Origin: an uncultured Fusicatenibacter sp.
GTDB taxonomy: Bacteria > Bacillota > Clostridia > Lachnospirales > Lachnospiraceae
Assembly (NCBI GenBank): GCA_902493585.1
Contig: CABUPZ010000034.1
Location: 1 to 24,280, forward strand
Direction: 5' to 3'
DNA length: 24,280 nucleotides
A model generated the notes under the pieces. That model was not told the origin of the DNA. It saw nothing but the letters and a program-made list of their open reading frames with translations, and did no database searches. Position numbers and translations under genes: made by a program. Position 1 is the first letter of the stretch; each line of letters opens with the position of its first letter. Of this stretch, positions 16,571 through 23,939 are shown piece after piece.

Positions 16571-16659
16571 CCTGGCTTTCCGGCCGGGGAAAATCCGAAA
16601 GAGGATACCGGGCAAAAACGGACAGGCATTGGAAGAGAAGACAGAGAAAGGACAGCATC

Positions 16660-17742
16660 ATGGAGAAACAGACAATTGTAGTAAAAGTCGGAACCAGTTC
16701 ACTGACAAAGGAGGACGGAAGCCTCAGCCAGGAGCAGGTCACCGGGATCACGGCACAGCTGGCGGAATTGTGCCGCAGGGGACATCGGGTGATCCTGGTG
16801 TCTTCCGGCGCGGTAGCCGCCGGCTTTGGAAGGCTTGGATTTCACAGACGGCCCACACGGATTGCCGATAAACAGGCGGCAGCCGCAGTGGGGCAGGGGC
16901 TTCTGATGGAGGAATATACCAGGGAATTTCAGCGGGCACAGATTCCATGCGCCCAGATTCTCCTGAACCGGAGTGATTTTGAGGATCGGAGAAGGTACAA
17001 AAATATCTTCAGCTCCATTTCTGTCCTGCTGAACCGCGGGGCTGTCCCGATCATCAACGAAAACGATACGATCGCCATTGAGGAGCTGAAGCTTGGGGAC
17101 AACGATACACTGTCCGCGCAGGTGGCGGCGATGATGCATGCGGATCTGCTGATCCTGCTGACGGATATCGACGGACTTTATACGGCGAACCCGGCGAAGG
17201 ATGAAAACGCGCGCCATATTGACGTGGTGGAGAAAGTTACCGACGATCTGCTCAAGGCGGCAGGAGGAGCGGGAAGCAGCAACGGAACCGGAGGAATGCG
17301 GACAAAGCTGACTGCGGCAAGGCTTGCCACAAAAGCGGGCGTGCCGGTGTTTATCTGTTCTTCGCGGGAGGAGCGCTCGATCCTGGGAGCCGTGGCAGGA
17401 ACCGCACAGGGAACGTATTTCAAAGCCCCGGTACACAATATGAAGACCCGTCTGCAGTGGATGGCGTTTTATGCGCAGAGCATGGGCAACCTCTATGTGG
17501 ACGAAGGCGCGGCGGATGCGCTGCAGAAATACGAAAAGAGCCTTCTGCCCAGAGGAATCGCAGCGATGGAAGGAGATTTCCAGAAAGGCGATGTGGTGAG
17601 CGTGTTCCGGAGAGGAAGCCACGAATATCTCGGCAAGGGAATTGTCAATTACTCCAGACAGGAACTGCAGACGATCATCTGTGAGAAAAAGAACCAGATG
17701 GAAGCGATCAACCGTGATAACTGGATTGGAGAGAAAAATTAG
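16660..17742 (+). CDS. proB: Glutamate 5-kinase with PUA domain
   Basis: Phosphorylates glutamate on the gamma-carboxyl, the first and feedback-controlled step of proline synthesis. 360 residues: an amino-acid-kinase domain beginning VVKVGTSSLT (8-16), with VSSGAVAAG, PIINENDTI and LLTDIDGLYT, plus the loop GTGGMRTKL, then a C-terminal PUA domain (about 270-350) with GIAAMEGDFQKGDVV. ATG 16660 has AAAGGA 7 bases upstream and gives the usual N-terminus; the frame is open 93 bases further upstream but that tail is not family-like. proA, its usual partner, is not downstream; a tandem Nudix gene follows instead. Confidence 0.95.
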   Translation: MEKQTIVVKVGTSSLTKEDGSLSQEQVTGITAQLAELCRRGHRVILVSSGAVAAGFGRLGFHRRPTRIADKQAAAAVGQGLLMEEYTREFQRAQIPCAQILLNRSDFEDRRRYKNIFSSISVLLNRGAVPIINENDTIAIEELKLGDNDTLSAQVAAMMHADLLILLTDIDGLYTANPAKDENARHIDVVEKVTDDLLKAAGGAGSSNGTGGMRTKLTAARLATKAGVPVFICSSREERSILGAVAGTAQGTYFKAPVHNMKTRLQWMAFYAQSMGNLYVDEGAADALQKYEKSLLPRGIAAMEGDFQKGDVVSVFRRGSHEYLGKGIVNYSRQELQTIICEKKNQMEAINRDNWIGEKN

Positions 17743-17797
17743 TCTATAAAAAACGAAAGAACTGTTATATTGAAATAAGGAAATGCAGGTGAAAGAG

Positions 17798-18835
17798 ATG
17801 CGTGTGGTGGAACGAAGCTGTATGACAACGCTTTGCTATCTGGAACGGGACGGGAAGTATCTGATGCTTCACCGGACAGCCAGAGAACAGGATGTGAACA
17901 AAGAGAAATGGATCGGTGTGGGAGGACATTTTGAACAGGGAGAGTCCCCGGAAGAATGTCTGATACGGGAAGTGAAGGAAGAAACCGGTTATACACTGAA
18001 CGGCTGGAGGTTCCGCGGAATTGTGACTTTCTGCACGGATACCGGACTCTGTGAGTATATGTGCCTGTATACCTCGGAGGCGTTTACCGGGACCCCGGTG
18101 GCGTGTGACGAGGGTACACTGGAGTGGGTGCCGAAAGACCAGGTCCTGCAGCTGAATCTCTGGGAAGGGGATAAGATCTTTTTTCACCTGCTGAATGAGG
18201 AAAGCCCGTTCTTTTCTCTGAAACTCGCCTATCAGGGCGATCAGCTGGCGGAAGCGGTATGGAACGGAAAGTCCATGGAGCTTTTTGACGAGCGGCGTAT
18301 GGACGGGAGCAGAACCGGAGTCGTAATGGAGCGCGGTGTGGCACACCGGGACGGGAGGATGCACGGAACCGTTCATATATGGCTGACGCGCAGGTCAGCG
18401 TCCGGGGAGACAGAAGTACTTCTGCAGAAACGAAGCGAGGAAAAAGAATCACATCCCGGCTGCTGGGACATTTCCAGCGCCGGCCATTTGCAGGCGGGTG
18501 ATACGTTCGAGGAAGCAGCGGTGAGAGAACTGGAAGAAGAACTTGGGATCTCCGTAGAGAAGGACAGCCTGGAGTTTGTCGGATGGAATCATGACCGGTC
18601 GGAAGACCTCTTCCATGGCAAAAAGTTTCTGGATGATGAGATCGCGAAAGTGTATGTACTTCCCATGGATGTGGAACCGGAACAGATGAAGCTCCAGAAA
18701 GAGGAAGTGGAAGCGGTTCAGTGGATGTCCCTGAACGAATGTCTGAAGAAAATGAAAGACAGCAGCTGGAAAAACTGCCTGAGAAGCCGGGAGATGGAAA
18801 TGCTCCGGGAGTATCTGGAAACGAAAACAGAATAG
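17798..18835 (+). CDS. Tandem Nudix hydrolase (two Nudix domains fused)
   Basis: 345-residue protein with two complete Nudix folds. The first (about 5-140) looks like a MutT/8-oxo-dGTP diphosphatase type; its box runs from Gly43 to Tyr65 with E49, R57-E58, E61-E62 and G64 all in place. The second (about 175-330) resembles YfcD/isopentenyl-diphosphate-isomerase-like Nudix proteins; its box starts at Gly229 with R243-E244, E247-E248 and G250, but position 235 is Asp where the consensus has Glu. AGGTG sits 7 bases before ATG 17798; ATG 17783 is too close to its AAGGA. Substrates cannot be told from sequence. It follows proB by 55 bases and ends at a strong terminator. Confidence 0.85.
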   Translation: MRVVERSCMTTLCYLERDGKYLMLHRTAREQDVNKEKWIGVGGHFEQGESPEECLIREVKEETGYTLNGWRFRGIVTFCTDTGLCEYMCLYTSEAFTGTPVACDEGTLEWVPKDQVLQLNLWEGDKIFFHLLNEESPFFSLKLAYQGDQLAEAVWNGKSMELFDERRMDGSRTGVVMERGVAHRDGRMHGTVHIWLTRRSASGETEVLLQKRSEEKESHPGCWDISSAGHLQAGDTFEEAAVRELEEELGISVEKDSLEFVGWNHDRSEDLFHGKKFLDDEIAKVYVLPMDVEPEQMKLQKEEVEAVQWMSLNECLKKMKDSSWKNCLRSREMEMLREYLETKTE

Positions 18836-18869
18836 GCGAAAGCGGGAGAAAACCGCCGGAGCAGGATAG

Positions 18870-18915
18870 AAAAAACGCAGTATGCGGTATGAAAATGCCG
18901 GTACTGCGTTTTTTT
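18870..18915 (+). terminator. Intrinsic terminator after the tandem Nudix gene
   Basis: AACGCAGTA (18874-18882) pairs with TACTGCGTT (18902-18910). Inside, CGGTAT and ATGCCG pair across a GAAA loop. A run of T (18909-18915) follows. It is strong and near-continuous. Confidence 0.88.
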
Positions 18916-18928
18916 ATCGGAAAATTAC

Positions 18929-18953
18929 TTCGCAGAACATAATATTCTGCGAA
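18929..18953. repeat. 9-bp-arm palindrome upstream of the surface-protein remnant
   Basis: TTCGCAGAA (18929-18937) and TTCTGCGAA (18945-18953) are perfect inverted copies with a 7-base spacer, followed by an A+T-rich stretch. No T run follows. It may be an operator or regulator site left from the lost promoter region of the locus, or part of a recombination site. Confidence 0.45.
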
Positions 18954-19004
18954 AAGATTATGCAATAATTTTAACGTTGCTTATCTGGTTTGTCAAGTTA
19001 TTGA

Positions 19005-19109
19005 ACGCATGCCAATGCCTCTTCGGATGTGGAACCTGTACCGTTCTCGCAGTTGGTGGGGAAGGTTACGGGCAAGCTGCCCTGGCTTGGCATATTTTCA
19101 GGCAGATAG
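19005..19109 (+). pseudogene. C-terminal fragment of a SipW-like signal peptidase
   Basis: In the frame starting at 19005 the translation reads THANASSDVEPVPFSQ, then LVGKVTGKLPWLG, and stops at TAG 19107. This matches, from memory of the family, the conserved end of ER-type/SipW signal peptidases, where a KGDAN..D...VP motif is followed by VGKV and a P.LG turn before the last membrane helix. The residues before ANAS are lost: a stop lies at 19002 in this frame, and the Ser/Lys-type catalytic part is absent. The fragment overlaps the start of the TasA/CalY-like frame, so it is a relic rather than a gene. A SipW-type peptidase processing the neighbouring secreted proteins is what an intact locus would carry. 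Confidence 0.6.
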
Positions 19110-19644
19110 ACGTAATGTTCAGCAGCAGATCAATACAAAAACTTTGAGTATCGCTCTGACCGGCTCCGAAACTCCGGGTGCCAGCGGAAGCCTCTATCTG
19201 GAAGAGGCGATGCCCGGCGATACCGTGACAAAATCAGTAAAAGTAGAAAACACAGCGGATACTCCGCTTTATGCCCGCGTAACGATTCGGAAATACTGGG
19301 GAGATTACACCGAAGCGACCGATACCCTGAACAAGGATTTTGACCGGGACACCGCCAAGATTTCCATCCAGCCTTTGGAGAACTGGTATGTGTCGGAGGA
19401 AGGGGACGAGGATGAGACGCTCGTTCTCTACTATCAGGATCCGATCCAGCCGGGAGAGTCAGTGGATATCATGGATTCCCTGCAGATTGCTGCCGATCTG
19501 GACAATTCCTATACGGATCTTGGAATCGGTCTGGATGTGGAGGCGGATGCGGTTCAGGCATTTGCCGCGCAGGATGCAATGCTTTCCGAATGGGGTGTCT
19601 GGGCGGAAATAGACGGCGGCCATATTACAAGTGTCGAGGAATAA
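19009..19644 (+). CDS. TasA/CalY-like surface protein, 5' end apparently lost
   Basis: The open frame gives 211 residues, but only the part from GLAYFQAD (about residue 26) looks real. LAYF is the usual end of the SipW-type signal peptide in TasA/camelysin-like proteins, followed by LSIALTG, EEAMPGDTVTKSVKVENTADTPLYARV and a beta-rich, acidic domain to EWGVWAEIDGGHI. Residues 1-25 (rich in Arg/Trp) are not a signal peptide and come from sequence that encodes the SipW-like fragment in another frame. No ribosome site precedes ATG 19009, 19015 or 19027. It is probably an unexpressed, 5'-truncated gene; assignment to TasA/CalY is by motif, not alignment. The next gene follows after 25 bases. Confidence 0.6.
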   Translation: MPMPLRMWNLYRSRSWWGRLRASCPGLAYFQADRRNVQQQINTKTLSIALTGSETPGASGSLYLEEAMPGDTVTKSVKVENTADTPLYARVTIRKYWGDYTEATDTLNKDFDRDTAKISIQPLENWYVSEEGDEDETLVLYYQDPIQPGESVDIMDSLQIAADLDNSYTDLGIGLDVEADAVQAFAAQDAMLSEWGVWAEIDGGHITSVEE

Positions 19645-19669
19645 ACCGTGGAAAGGATAGGTTGACAGC

Positions 19670-20365
19670 ATGAAAAAGATAATGATGGTATTTGGAATGA
19701 TCGCATCGCTGCTGCTTGGAATGAATACGGTTGCATTCGCGGGGGAGACACCGACCGCCACATTTGATGGAAGCAGTGAGAACAAATATAATTATGACGA
19801 TACGACGAATTTTGGTACTGCCTTCGAGGGCATGATGCCGGGAGAAGAGCGGACGCAGGAAATTCTTCTGGAGAATACCTACAGCCGTACCGTGAATTTC
19901 TATATGCAGCAGGAAGTCATCCAGGCATTCGAGGATACGGTGGATGCCAGCGGAGCGGCTTACGACATTTCTCTTGTGCTGGTCAAAGGCAGTGAGGAAG
20001 ATGTCATCTTCGGAGGAAATGAAGAAGGCGGAGCCGGCAGGGTCGGAGGCGATGAGGAAGGCCTTGCGAACCTCAATGACGCGATGGAGGGCTGGATTTA
20101 TCTGACCGCTCTGGAGCCCAATGAGACTGCCTCCCTGCAGATGACGGTCCGCCTGGACGGTGAGTCCAACACGAACACTTACCAGAGCACCAGCGGTACC
20201 TTTGATTTTCAGTTCCGCGCTACCTACGATGATCCGGAAACGGTATACGAACAGGGAGAAACCCAGTATGTCACCAAAGAGGTGAAGGGAGAAGATGTCG
20301 TTACAAAGATCGTCCGTACGGTAAAGACGGGAGATAACCGGGACGGAAACACCGCCGGGCTTTGA
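19670..20365 (+). CDS. Secreted acidic surface protein of a TasA-type locus
   Basis: 231 residues. A clear Sec signal peptide (MKKIMMVFGMIASLLLGMNTVAFA, cleavage after AFA, near residue 24) precedes an acidic, beta-rich domain with FEGMMPGEERTQEILLENTYSRTVNFYMQQE, a segment like the 'PGD..' core of TasA-like proteins, and a threonine-rich end. The C-terminus reads VTKIVRTVKTGDNRDGNTAGL. Related surface proteins, as I recall them, continue after KTGD into a membrane anchor, which is absent here. The ribosome site is only moderate (AGGTTG, 6 bases). With the truncated gene upstream it looks like the second structural component of the locus. I do not know its exact function. Confidence 0.65.
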   Translation: MKKIMMVFGMIASLLLGMNTVAFAGETPTATFDGSSENKYNYDDTTNFGTAFEGMMPGEERTQEILLENTYSRTVNFYMQQEVIQAFEDTVDASGAAYDISLVLVKGSEEDVIFGGNEEGGAGRVGGDEEGLANLNDAMEGWIYLTALEPNETASLQMTVRLDGESNTNTYQSTSGTFDFQFRATYDDPETVYEQGETQYVTKEVKGEDVVTKIVRTVKTGDNRDGNTAGL

Positions 20366-20381
20366 AGCGGCAGGATTCCAC

Positions 20382-20448
20382 AAAGAAAGAGGCTCAGACG
20401 CCGGGGTTCAGGATGAAACTGGATCCCGGCGTCTGAGCCTTTTTCTTT
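20382..20448. terminator. Very long intrinsic terminator after the surface-protein gene
   Basis: GGCTCAGACGCCGGG (20391-20405) pairs perfectly with CCCGGCGTCTGAGCC (20425-20439). The pairing continues outward through AAAGAAAGA/TTTTTCTTT, giving about 24 bp with a 19-base loop. It works from either strand. Confidence 0.92.
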
Positions 20449-20586
20449 CGTCAATCCTAAAAAATTTCATAAATTCTGAATAACCAATACCAACAGTATC
20501 CCTGCCACTCTGATGGATTCTGTATACTTCCCGGAAATTCACCTATACTGACTGTATAAGACTAATACGGCAGGAGGTAGTAGCTC

Positions 20587-20907
20587 ATGGTATCATTGGG
20601 GCGTCAGATTGCAAAGTTCCGGAAGAAACGGGGATTAAAGCAGGAAGAGCTGGCGGAAATGGTTTCTCTCAGCACAAGCTACATCAGTGCGATCGAGCGG
20701 GGAGTGAAAAATCCGACGCTGGAGAATTTCATAGCCATCGCAAATGTTCTGAAAGCCTCTTCGGATGAATTGCTCGGTGAAGAACTGGAAGTACGGTTTG
20801 ATATTCATATGACACAGCTCAGCGCTTTGCTGGAGAATCTGGATGATCGTGAAAAGGAGCGGATTCTTCATGTGGTTGCTGTAATGATAGCGGATGCGGG
20901 AAAGTAA
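20587..20907 (+). CDS. XRE-family helix-turn-helix regulator
   Basis: 106-residue DNA-binding protein. Residues 5-60 form a classic HTH_3 domain: LGRQIAKFRKKRGLKQEELAEMV, then STSYISAIERGVKNPTLENFIAIANVL. A short acidic C-terminal helix region (about 70-103, LSALLENLDDREKERILHVV) probably dimerises. AGGAGG lies about 9 bases before ATG. It is a single gene ending in its own terminator, the hairpin beginning at the stop codon. The direct repeat CTGTATA (20520-20526 and 20552-20558, 32 bases apart) in its upstream region could be its own operator. It stands just before the sigma-like gene, which it may control (inference). Confidence 0.88.
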   Translation: MVSLGRQIAKFRKKRGLKQEELAEMVSLSTSYISAIERGVKNPTLENFIAIANVLKASSDELLGEELEVRFDIHMTQLSALLENLDDREKERILHVVAVMIADAGK

Positions 20908-20946
20908 AGGACAGACATAACAGCCAACGATTATGTCTGTCCTTTT
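20906..20946 (+). terminator. Intrinsic terminator of the XRE gene
   Basis: AAAGGACAGACATAA (20906-20920) and TTATGTCTGTCCTTT (20931-20945) form a perfect 15-bp stem with a 10-base loop and a T run. It overlaps the last bases of the XRE stop codon. Confidence 0.9.
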
Positions 20947-21009
20947 TCCAAGGGAGAAGAGGAAGGCGGACAGACGCAGGACAAACGAAGGAGAAGGGAA
21001 GGAAGTACG

Positions 21010-21546
21010 GTGGAAGGCGGGTATGGCAGATTTGACGGTTATTACGCGAAGTACAAAGAGTATGTAACGAAAAACCTGATGAAGATCACAAAAGGAGATA
21101 AACAGTTGACCGAAGATTTATCGCAGGAAGTGTGGCTGGCCTTTTACCGTGAAATGGATCAAGTGATACCCATCGGCGACGATGGGATCCGCGGCTGGCT
21201 GTATGTGGTTGGAAGGCGCAAGTTTTTTGACAATATGGATCTTGCCTACCGGAGCAGAGAGATGTTCACGGAGGATATGAAAATCAACGAAAATGTGCCC
21301 GGTTATGCAATGGATATGAAGAAAAACAGAAATGCGCCCGGCGCTACAGAAGACGAGATTATTACCCGGCTGATGTTCGAAGAATATATTGCAGGACTTT
21401 CCAGGACGGAGAGAATTCTGGTACTTTGCAAACTCTGTGGAATTCCTCCCAGAGACGCGCTCCCGGGTCTGGACTGCACGGACGCTGCGCTCCGCGTAAG
21501 GATTTCCAGGGCGATGAAGAAGCTGCGGGAATATATGGGAAATTAA
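21010..21546 (+). CDS. ECF-like sigma-70 family factor
   Basis: 178-residue protein with the two domains of extracytoplasmic-function sigma factors. Region 2 is about 25-75 (LTEDLSQEVWLAFYREMDQ, then GWLYVVGRRKFFDNMD). A poorly conserved linker of about 50 residues follows. Region 4 is about 125-175 (LSRTERILVLCKLCGIPPRDA, then ALRVRISRAMKKLREYM). The start is GTG 21010, preceded by AAGGAAG. No anti-sigma gene is adjacent, unusual for ECFs; the next genes are a phasin-like protein and a UbiB-like kinase, 197 bases downstream. Region 4 has an atypical insert (GIPPRDALPGLDCTDAA) within the helix-turn-helix, so promoter recognition could be unusual. Confidence 0.8.
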   Translation: MEGGYGRFDGYYAKYKEYVTKNLMKITKGDKQLTEDLSQEVWLAFYREMDQVIPIGDDGIRGWLYVVGRRKFFDNMDLAYRSREMFTEDMKINENVPGYAMDMKKNRNAPGATEDEIITRLMFEEYIAGLSRTERILVLCKLCGIPPRDALPGLDCTDAALRVRISRAMKKLREYMGN

Positions 21547-21743
21547 GGCGGAATGTGTGTCGGAACGAAATGTTTGAGAAAGTTTATTTTTCTTAAAATT
21601 GTCTTAAACCCCTATATTTTTCAGAGAATTTTAGTTATACTAAGGGTAGAATATCGAGAGAGCCAGCTGACACAGGAATCCGGAACCGCCGGATACACAT
21701 GCAACGGCAATTCGTTAATCTGAGAAGAGAAAGGATGGTTTTT
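21547..21743 (+). promoter_or_regulatory. Regulatory gap before the phasin-like gene
   Basis: A+T-rich. It holds TATACT (21636-21641), a possible -10 inside the palindrome TTAGT-TAT-ACTAA (21631-21643), and a small hairpin ATCCGG-N5-CCGGAT (21678-21694). I see no matching sigma-A -35 at 16-18 bases, so another sigma factor, perhaps the upstream ECF-like one, could be used (inference). Confidence 0.35.
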
Positions 21744-22241
21744 ATGGATTTAGGAGAAGGATTAAAGAAAGTATTTCTGGCAGGCGTAGGAGCGGTAGCG
21801 ACCACCGCGGAGACCGCTAAAGAGGTAATTGACGACCTTGTGAGCAAGGGAGAATTGACCATGGAGCAGGGCAAGGTCTTGAATGAAGAGCTGAAACGAA
21901 ATGCGAAACAGAAGGTGAAACAGCATGTGACCGTCAATGTGACCCGGGAATACAAAGACGCGTTTTCTGCCGTGGAGCATATGAATGCAGAGGAACTGGA
22001 AGCATTGAAAGAGGAGATCCGGAAGGCGGAAGAAAAAGCGGCACAGGAAGCCCGTGAAAAAGCAGAGGAAGAGGCGCAGCAGGCCGCACAGGAGGGAGCC
22101 GCCGCAAGAGAAGAAGTCCAGAAAGAAACTGCAGACGGCGGACAGGCGGCAGAAGACGGAAGCACACAGAGCGAAGGAACAGAAGCCGGAACAGGAGAAG
22201 CAGATGCCGATGACCCATCTGCAGGAAACGATGCAGGCTGA
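21744..22241 (+). CDS. Phasin-like coiled-coil protein
   Basis: 165 residues. The N-terminal part (1-85: MDLGEGLKKVFLAGVGAVATTAETAKEVIDDLV) resembles the phasin/PhaF-like family that Firmicutes carry without polyhydroxyalkanoate genes. A Glu/Ala-rich helical coil (about 85-130) follows, then an acidic, low-complexity Gly/Glu/Thr tail, all without a signal peptide. ATG 21744 has AAAGGA 8 bases upstream; the two earlier ATGs (21699, 21735) are not well placed. The gene overlaps the UbiB-like gene by 38 bases, so the two are probably translated together, as often seen for this pair. Phasins bind granules; here the partner is unknown. Confidence 0.75.
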   Translation: MDLGEGLKKVFLAGVGAVATTAETAKEVIDDLVSKGELTMEQGKVLNEELKRNAKQKVKQHVTVNVTREYKDAFSAVEHMNAEELEALKEEIRKAEEKAAQEAREKAEEEAQQAAQEGAAAREEVQKETADGGQAAEDGSTQSEGTEAGTGEADADDPSAGNDAG

Positions 22242-23811
22242 GAAAGAACACGCCGGAACGAGACTGGGGGAAATTCTCAAAGTCCTGCAGAGGCACCAGA
22301 TCGGAAGGGGTCTCACACCCGTAAAGCTGAGAGAGATCCTGGAAGATCTGGGGCCGACTTATGTCAAGCTGGGACAGATCATGTCCATGCGGTCCGATGT
22401 ACTTCCGGAGGAATACTGCAGGGAACTGACCAGCCTGCGGACACAGGTAAGACCCGTGGAATTTCACCAGATGAAAGACCTGCTGGAGCAGGAGCTTGGC
22501 GCTCCGGTCTCCCAGGTCTTTTCCAGTCTGGACGAAAAACCTCTGGGCTCAGCGTCTATCGCACAGGTACACAGAGGACGTCTGCAAAGCGGGGAAGAAG
22601 TCGTCGTCAAGATCCAGCGTCCCAACATTCATGAGATCATGGCAGAAGACATTGCGCTGATGCGGAAAGCCGCCGGGATACTGAACCTGGCGATGCACAC
22701 CAAAGATATCGTAGATTTCCGTTCGATCATAGAAGAAATGTGGAAAACCACACAGGAAGAAATGGATTTCCAGAAAGAAGCCGAAAACCTGGAGCTCTTC
22801 GCGGAAAACCAGAAAGATATCGTCTACATAACAAGCCCCAAAGTCTACCGGGAATACACCACATCAAAGGTTCTGACCATGAGTTACATCGGAGGTCTGC
22901 AGATCGACCATCTGGAAGAACTCCAGGCACTGGGCTACGACAACACCGAGATTGGACAGAAAGCGGCAGAGAACTACTGCAAACAGATCCTGGAAGACGG
23001 ATTTTTCCATGCCGATCCCCATCCGGGCAATCTGTGGATCGAAAACGGAAAAATCGCATGGCTGGATTTCGGCATGACCGGCCGGCTGTCCGAGGGAATG
23101 AAACACATCCTGAAAAATGCGATCATGGCGATCCTGCAGAACGACATCTACTCCCTGAAAAACACCTTCCTCGCCCTCGGAACCCCCAAAAACCCGGTCA
23201 ACCACGCCCAGCTCTACACCGACCTGGACGACATCGTCCGCCGGTACCTGAGCATGGACTTCGGAACCATGAACCTGGGAAACCTGCTGGGAGAACTCCT
23301 GGATATGCTGAAGACCCACGAGATCTCGATCCCTTCGGATATCACAATGCTGTGCCGGAGCATGATGACCATGGAAGGAACCCTGAAAGCCTGTTCCCCC
23401 AACGTCAACCTGATCCAGATCCTGTCCCTCCACATGTCCCAAAGTATCTGGAAAGAACTGGACCTGAAACACGAACTTCGCCACAACGCCCGGCTGATCT
23501 ACATGTCCTCCGCCAAAGCCCTGGAAATCCCCGCCCAGTTGTCGGATCTGCTGAACATCGTAAAAAACGGCCAGGTCCGCGTCAACCTCCAGGAAAACGA
23601 AGGCCGCCAATGGCGCAAAAGCATCTACGCCATTGCCAACCGCCTGACCCTGTCCCTCCTGGCAGCCGCGATGCTCCTTGCTTCCGCCGTCTTCAGCTTC
23701 ACTGACATCCAACCACAGATTTTGGGCATGCCATGGATTTCCTTTTTATTTTTAATCATATCAGGCATACTGATTTTATATCTGCTGATAATCATCTTAT
23801 TGAAACGATAG
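22204..23811 (+). CDS. UbiB/AarF (ABC1) protein-kinase-like membrane protein
   Basis: Atypical kinase/ATPase family linked to quinone synthesis in other bacteria; its role in anaerobic Firmicutes is unclear. 535 residues: the family KxGQ motif (YVKLGQIMSMRSDVLP), the alanine/serine-type loop PLGSASIAQVHRG, VVVKIQRP, the catalytic-loop HADPHPGNL and metal motif WLDFGMTG, then two C-terminal membrane helices (LTLSLLAAAMLLAS; FLFLIISGILILYLLIIIL). ATG 22204 has AGGAG 6 bases upstream and lies within the phasin-like gene in another frame; an upstream Lys/Arg-rich extension of 50 codons (from 22054) is a shadow of that gene. From about 22,780 the codons become strikingly C-ending up to about 23,720. 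Confidence 0.93.
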   Translation: MPMTHLQETMQAEKEHAGTRLGEILKVLQRHQIGRGLTPVKLREILEDLGPTYVKLGQIMSMRSDVLPEEYCRELTSLRTQVRPVEFHQMKDLLEQELGAPVSQVFSSLDEKPLGSASIAQVHRGRLQSGEEVVVKIQRPNIHEIMAEDIALMRKAAGILNLAMHTKDIVDFRSIIEEMWKTTQEEMDFQKEAENLELFAENQKDIVYITSPKVYREYTTSKVLTMSYIGGLQIDHLEELQALGYDNTEIGQKAAENYCKQILEDGFFHADPHPGNLWIENGKIAWLDFGMTGRLSEGMKHILKNAIMAILQNDIYSLKNTFLALGTPKNPVNHAQLYTDLDDIVRRYLSMDFGTMNLGNLLGELLDMLKTHEISIPSDITMLCRSMMTMEGTLKACSPNVNLIQILSLHMSQSIWKELDLKHELRHNARLIYMSSAKALEIPAQLSDLLNIVKNGQVRVNLQENEGRQWRKSIYAIANRLTLSLLAAAMLLASAVFSFTDIQPQILGMPWISFLFLIISGILILYLLIIILLKR

Positions 23812-23846
23812 CACGTGTTAAAAAGTTTCTGGTAAATATTTTTTTC

Positions 23847-23923
23847 GAAAAACTGCCGCATTGTGATCTTTCTATTTCTAAAATCCATTATAATATAGAA
23901 GAATCACAATACAGCAGTTTTTC
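23847..23923. terminator. Long hairpin after the UbiB-like gene, probable terminator
   Basis: GAAAAACTGC (23847-23856) pairs with GCAGTTTTTC (23914-23923). After a CGCA/TACA internal loop, TTGTGAT (23861-23867) pairs with ATCACAA (23903-23909), and TCTAT with ATAGA inside. A T run lies on both strands. It lies ~35 bases after the UbiB-like stop. Confidence 0.65.
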
Positions 23924-23939
23924 TTATTCGCTTTTCTGT

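Noticed and set aside
22054..22203. A 50-codon Lys/Arg/Gln-rich N-terminal extension of the UbiB-like protein
   Set aside because: It is the +1 frame of the phasin-like gene; a clear AGGAG before ATG 22204 marks the real start.
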